Below, in pieces: positions 61,945-64,000 of a DNA stretch of 64,000 bases (its first letter is position 1; each line of letters begins with the position of its first letter). Position numbers and translations under genes: made by a program. Below the pieces are notes generated by a model, which saw nothing but the letters and a program-made list of their open reading frames with translations, was not told the DNA's origin and searched no databases. Source of the DNA: Mesorhizobium sp. AR10 (lineage in GTDB: Bacteria; Pseudomonadota; Alphaproteobacteria; Rhizobiales; Rhizobiaceae); contig NZ_CP080524.1 of the NCBI RefSeq assembly GCF_024746795.1, positions 806,001-870,000 of the forward strand, written 5' to 3'.

Positions 61945-62055
61945 TTTGTGATATTGAGACTATCATGGCTTGGCGCTATTTTGAATTCCGACGCCAGCCA
62001 TTGCGCCCGAGCTTCCGTTGTGGGCTGATCGCAAGGCGCTGATGGAGGAACCTCA

Positions 62056-63159
62056 ATGACGGCGATGATGGACGCAGCACCGTCCCGGCGCGACTACAGC
62101 CTGATCGGCCGTGACGCCAAGCTCGCCGTCGAGACCGGACTTTCGGCGGCCGAGTGGTATCACACCGATATTCCGCGCAAGCAGATGAAGGAATTGATGC
62201 AGCGCTCGGACCAGCCGGCGATCCGCGACACCATCATCTGGCTCGCCGCCCTGATCCTGAGTGCTGCCGGCGGCGCCTGGCTCTGGGGCACATGGTGGTG
62301 CGTGCCGTTCTTCTTCGTCTACGGCACCCTCTACGGCTCCTCGACCGATTCACGCTGGCACGAATGCGGCCATGGCACCGCCTTCAGGACGCAGTGGATG
62401 AACGACGTGATCTATCAGATCGCCTGCTTCATGATCATGCGCAATCCGGTGACTTGGCGCTGGAGCCATACACGCCACCACACCGACACCATCATCGTCG
62501 GCCGCGATCCGGAAATCTCGGTCATGAGGCCGCCGGATCTGCTGCGCGTCGTCCTTGCCTTCGTCGGTGTTCTCGACGCCTGGCATGCGATGAGCGACAT
62601 GGTTCGCAACGCCGCCGGCATCATCAGCCCGGCGGAAAAGACCTTCATTCCCGAGCAGGAGCAGCCGAAGGCGATCCGCATTGCCCGCATCTGGACGGCG
62701 ATCTATGCCGCGACCATCGCGCTGGCGCTCTACACGGGCTCGTTCCTGCCTTTGATGCTGGTCGGCCTGCCTCGGCTCTACGGCGCCTGGCACCATGTGC
62801 TGACCGGCATCCTGCAGCATGGCGGCCTTGCCGACAATGTCGTCGACCATCGCCTCAACAGCCGCACGGTGTTGATGAACCCGGTCAGCCGCTTCATCTA
62901 CTGGAACATGAACTACCATGTGGAGCATCACATGTTCCCCATGGTGCCCTACCACGCTTTGCCGAAACTGCATGAGCTGATCAAGCACGATCTGCCGGCG
63001 CCGACACCGTCGATCTTGGCCGGCTATCGCGAGATGATACCTGCCTTCCTGCGCCAACTGCGCAATGAGGACTATTTCCTCAAGCGTGAACTGCCGCCGA
63101 CGGCGCGGCCCTATCGCGAAGACTTGCACGACGACAGCGCCGTCGCGGCGGCGGAATGA
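62056..63159 (+). CDS. mocD: MocD-like fatty-acid-desaturase-family oxygenase
   Basis: A 367-residue di-iron membrane enzyme with the three histidine boxes: HECGH (preceded by SSTDSRW), HTRHH and HVEHH. Hydrophobic helices lie near residues 60-95 and 205-245. GGAGG precedes the ATG. It is followed by a Rieske-type ferredoxin and a ferredoxin reductase, the mocD-mocE-mocF order known from rhizopine catabolism in Rhizobium leguminosarum, where this trio demethylates 3-O-methyl-scyllo-inosamine. The rhizopine role is inferred from this order and the inositol context. Confidence 0.82.
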   Translation: MTAMMDAAPSRRDYSLIGRDAKLAVETGLSAAEWYHTDIPRKQMKELMQRSDQPAIRDTIIWLAALILSAAGGAWLWGTWWCVPFFFVYGTLYGSSTDSRWHECGHGTAFRTQWMNDVIYQIACFMIMRNPVTWRWSHTRHHTDTIIVGRDPEISVMRPPDLLRVVLAFVGVLDAWHAMSDMVRNAAGIISPAEKTFIPEQEQPKAIRIARIWTAIYAATIALALYTGSFLPLMLVGLPRLYGAWHHVLTGILQHGGLADNVVDHRLNSRTVLMNPVSRFIYWNMNYHVEHHMFPMVPYHALPKLHELIKHDLPAPTPSILAGYREMIPAFLRQLRNEDYFLKRELPPTARPYREDLHDDSAVAAAE

Positions 63160-63201
63160 TTTTTGCCCATCGGGCACCAAGCAGACCTTCCGGGAGGATC
63201 A

Positions 63202-63516
63202 ATGAGCGACTGGGTCGAAGCCTGTGCAGCCGGAGACATCGACGAAGAGGACGTGATGCGGTTCGACCATGGCGGCCGCACCTTCGCCATCTATCGCAGC
63301 CCCGACGACGACTATTTCGCGACCGACGGTCTGTGCACGCATGAGAAGGTGCATCTGGCCGACGGGCTGGTGATGGATGACATCATCGAATGCCCGAAGC
63401 ACAATGGCCGCTTCAACTACAAGACGGGCGACGCCAGGGGCGCGCCGGTCTGCGTCAATCTCAGGACATATCCGGTCAAGGTCGACGCCGGCAAGGTCCT
63501 GATCCAGATCGGGTGA
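63202..63516 (+). CDS. mocE: MocE-like Rieske [2Fe-2S] ferredoxin
   Basis: A 104-residue protein started at ATG 63202 (GGGAGG upstream). The Rieske ligands are visible as C-T-H in DGLCTHEKVHL and C-x2-H in IECPKHNGRF, giving the Cys-x-His...Cys-x2-His cluster site. It should carry electrons from the following reductase to the MocD-like oxygenase. It starts 42 bp after mocD. Confidence 0.88.
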   Translation: MSDWVEACAAGDIDEEDVMRFDHGGRTFAIYRSPDDDYFATDGLCTHEKVHLADGLVMDDIIECPKHNGRFNYKTGDARGAPVCVNLRTYPVKVDAGKVLIQIG

Positions 63517-63521
63517 CGGTG

Positions 63522-64000
63522 ATGACGGAAGGGATGATCATCATCGGCGCCGGTGAATGCGGCGGAAGGGCGGCCCTTGCGCTGCGCGACCTCGGCTATG
63601 ACGGGCCGGTAACGCTGGTCGGCGACGAGCCGCATCTGCCCTACGAGCGACCGCCGCTGTCGAAGGACGCGATGGTGAGCGAAGCGCCTGAGATCAAGGC
63701 GATCGCCACTGACGAGACATTTGCCGCGCGATCAATCCGACATATCCATTCGGTCCAGGCCGTGGCGATCGATCGTGCCGTACATACTGTGCGGCTGTCG
63801 GACGGCGCGGTCCTGCCTTACGACAAGCTCTTGCTGGCAACCGGTTCGATCCCACGCAAGCTGCCGATGCTGGGCCTTGGCGGACGCTGCGTCTATCTCA
63901 GAACCTTCAACGACGCGCTGGCCATTCGCGCGCATCTGCGCGCCGGCAACCGTATCGCCATTGTCGGCGGCGGCTTCATCGGCCTCGAGCTCGCCGCCGC
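63522..64000 (+). CDS. mocF: MocF-like ferredoxin reductase (cut by window end)
   Basis: An FAD-dependent reductase open to the window edge, with about 160 residues visible. The N-terminus MIIIGAGECGGRAALALRDLGY is the FAD-binding Rossmann motif. PYERPPLSKDAM, LLLATGSIPRKLP and the second dinucleotide motif IAIVGGGFIGLELAA (NADH side) match rubredoxin/ferredoxin reductases of oxygenase systems. Start is ATG 63522 or 63534. It would pass electrons from NAD(P)H to the Rieske protein. Confidence 0.85.
   Translation, partial: MTEGMIIIGAGECGGRAALALRDLGYDGPVTLVGDEPHLPYERPPLSKDAMVSEAPEIKAIATDETFAARSIRHIHSVQAVAIDRAVHTVRLSDGAVLPYDKLLLATGSIPRKLPMLGLGGRCVYLRTFNDALAIRAHLRAGNRIAIVGGGFIGLELAA

Overview
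The window looks like chromosomal DNA of a Mesorhizobium-type rhizobium (Hyphomicrobiales). The evidence is high GC content with dense short intergenic palindromes of the rhizobial RIME kind, a complete inositol (iol) locus with the fused rhizobial iolC, rhizopine-type mocDEF genes, several ribose-family ABC importers, and many small families typical of rhizobia (DUF982, DUF3768, KTSC, MucR/Ros). The assignment is inferred from gene content; no rRNA or marker gene was compared.

Layout. Positions 1-3950 are core chromosome: a cut gene, a coiled-coil membrane protein and a lipoprotein D,D-carboxypeptidase, with two mosaic repeats. A tRNA-Arg(CCG) at 3953-4029 is the integration site of a 22-kb element (3982-25984), bounded by identical 50-bp repeats of the tRNA 3' end. 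The tyrosine integrase sits just inside the right end. The left arm holds an AlpA-like regulator, an HUH Rep-like protein, an iteron-like repeat and a DUF927-type helicase, which looks like a satellite or IME replication module. The middle is a mosaic of membrane, secreted and small unknown genes, including a 962-residue exported protein with eight 14-residue repeats. The right arm is a defence-like cargo: a RelA/SpoT-domain protein with a C-terminal RNNLVH motif, Vsr, and a truncated C5 methyltransferase joined to a broken gene. I see no relaxase or conjugation genes.

From 26000 to 28600 lie very small genes, among them a 32-residue RiPP-precursor-like peptide. From 28600 to 35500 is a sugar locus: a LacD-type aldolase and a ROK kinase fused to a P-loop kinase, divergent from a SorC regulator followed by an ABC importer. 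A near-identical 19-bp operator candidate lies on each side of the regulator. From 35600 to 38000 are an NmrA-like reductase, a broken arsR, and SRPBCC, VOC and membrane proteins. From 38000 to 43400 are a LacI regulator and a second ABC importer, followed by phnN, phnM and a DUF1045 gene.

From 46000 to 64000 lies the inositol/rhizopine region: iolB, iolE, iolD, iolC, an RpiR-type iolR, Gfo/Idh oxidoreductases, an SDR, a third (inositol-type) ABC importer, a LacI regulator with paired GATAG-N3-CTATC sites, and mocD, mocE and mocF-like genes running off the end. iolG carries an apparent 1-nt frameshift. A DAHP synthase gene embedded here has a textbook attenuator whose leader peptide contains Tyr-Trp-Tyr-Phe. 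Together the right half describes import and oxidation of inositols and probably of rhizopine (methyl-scyllo-inosamine).
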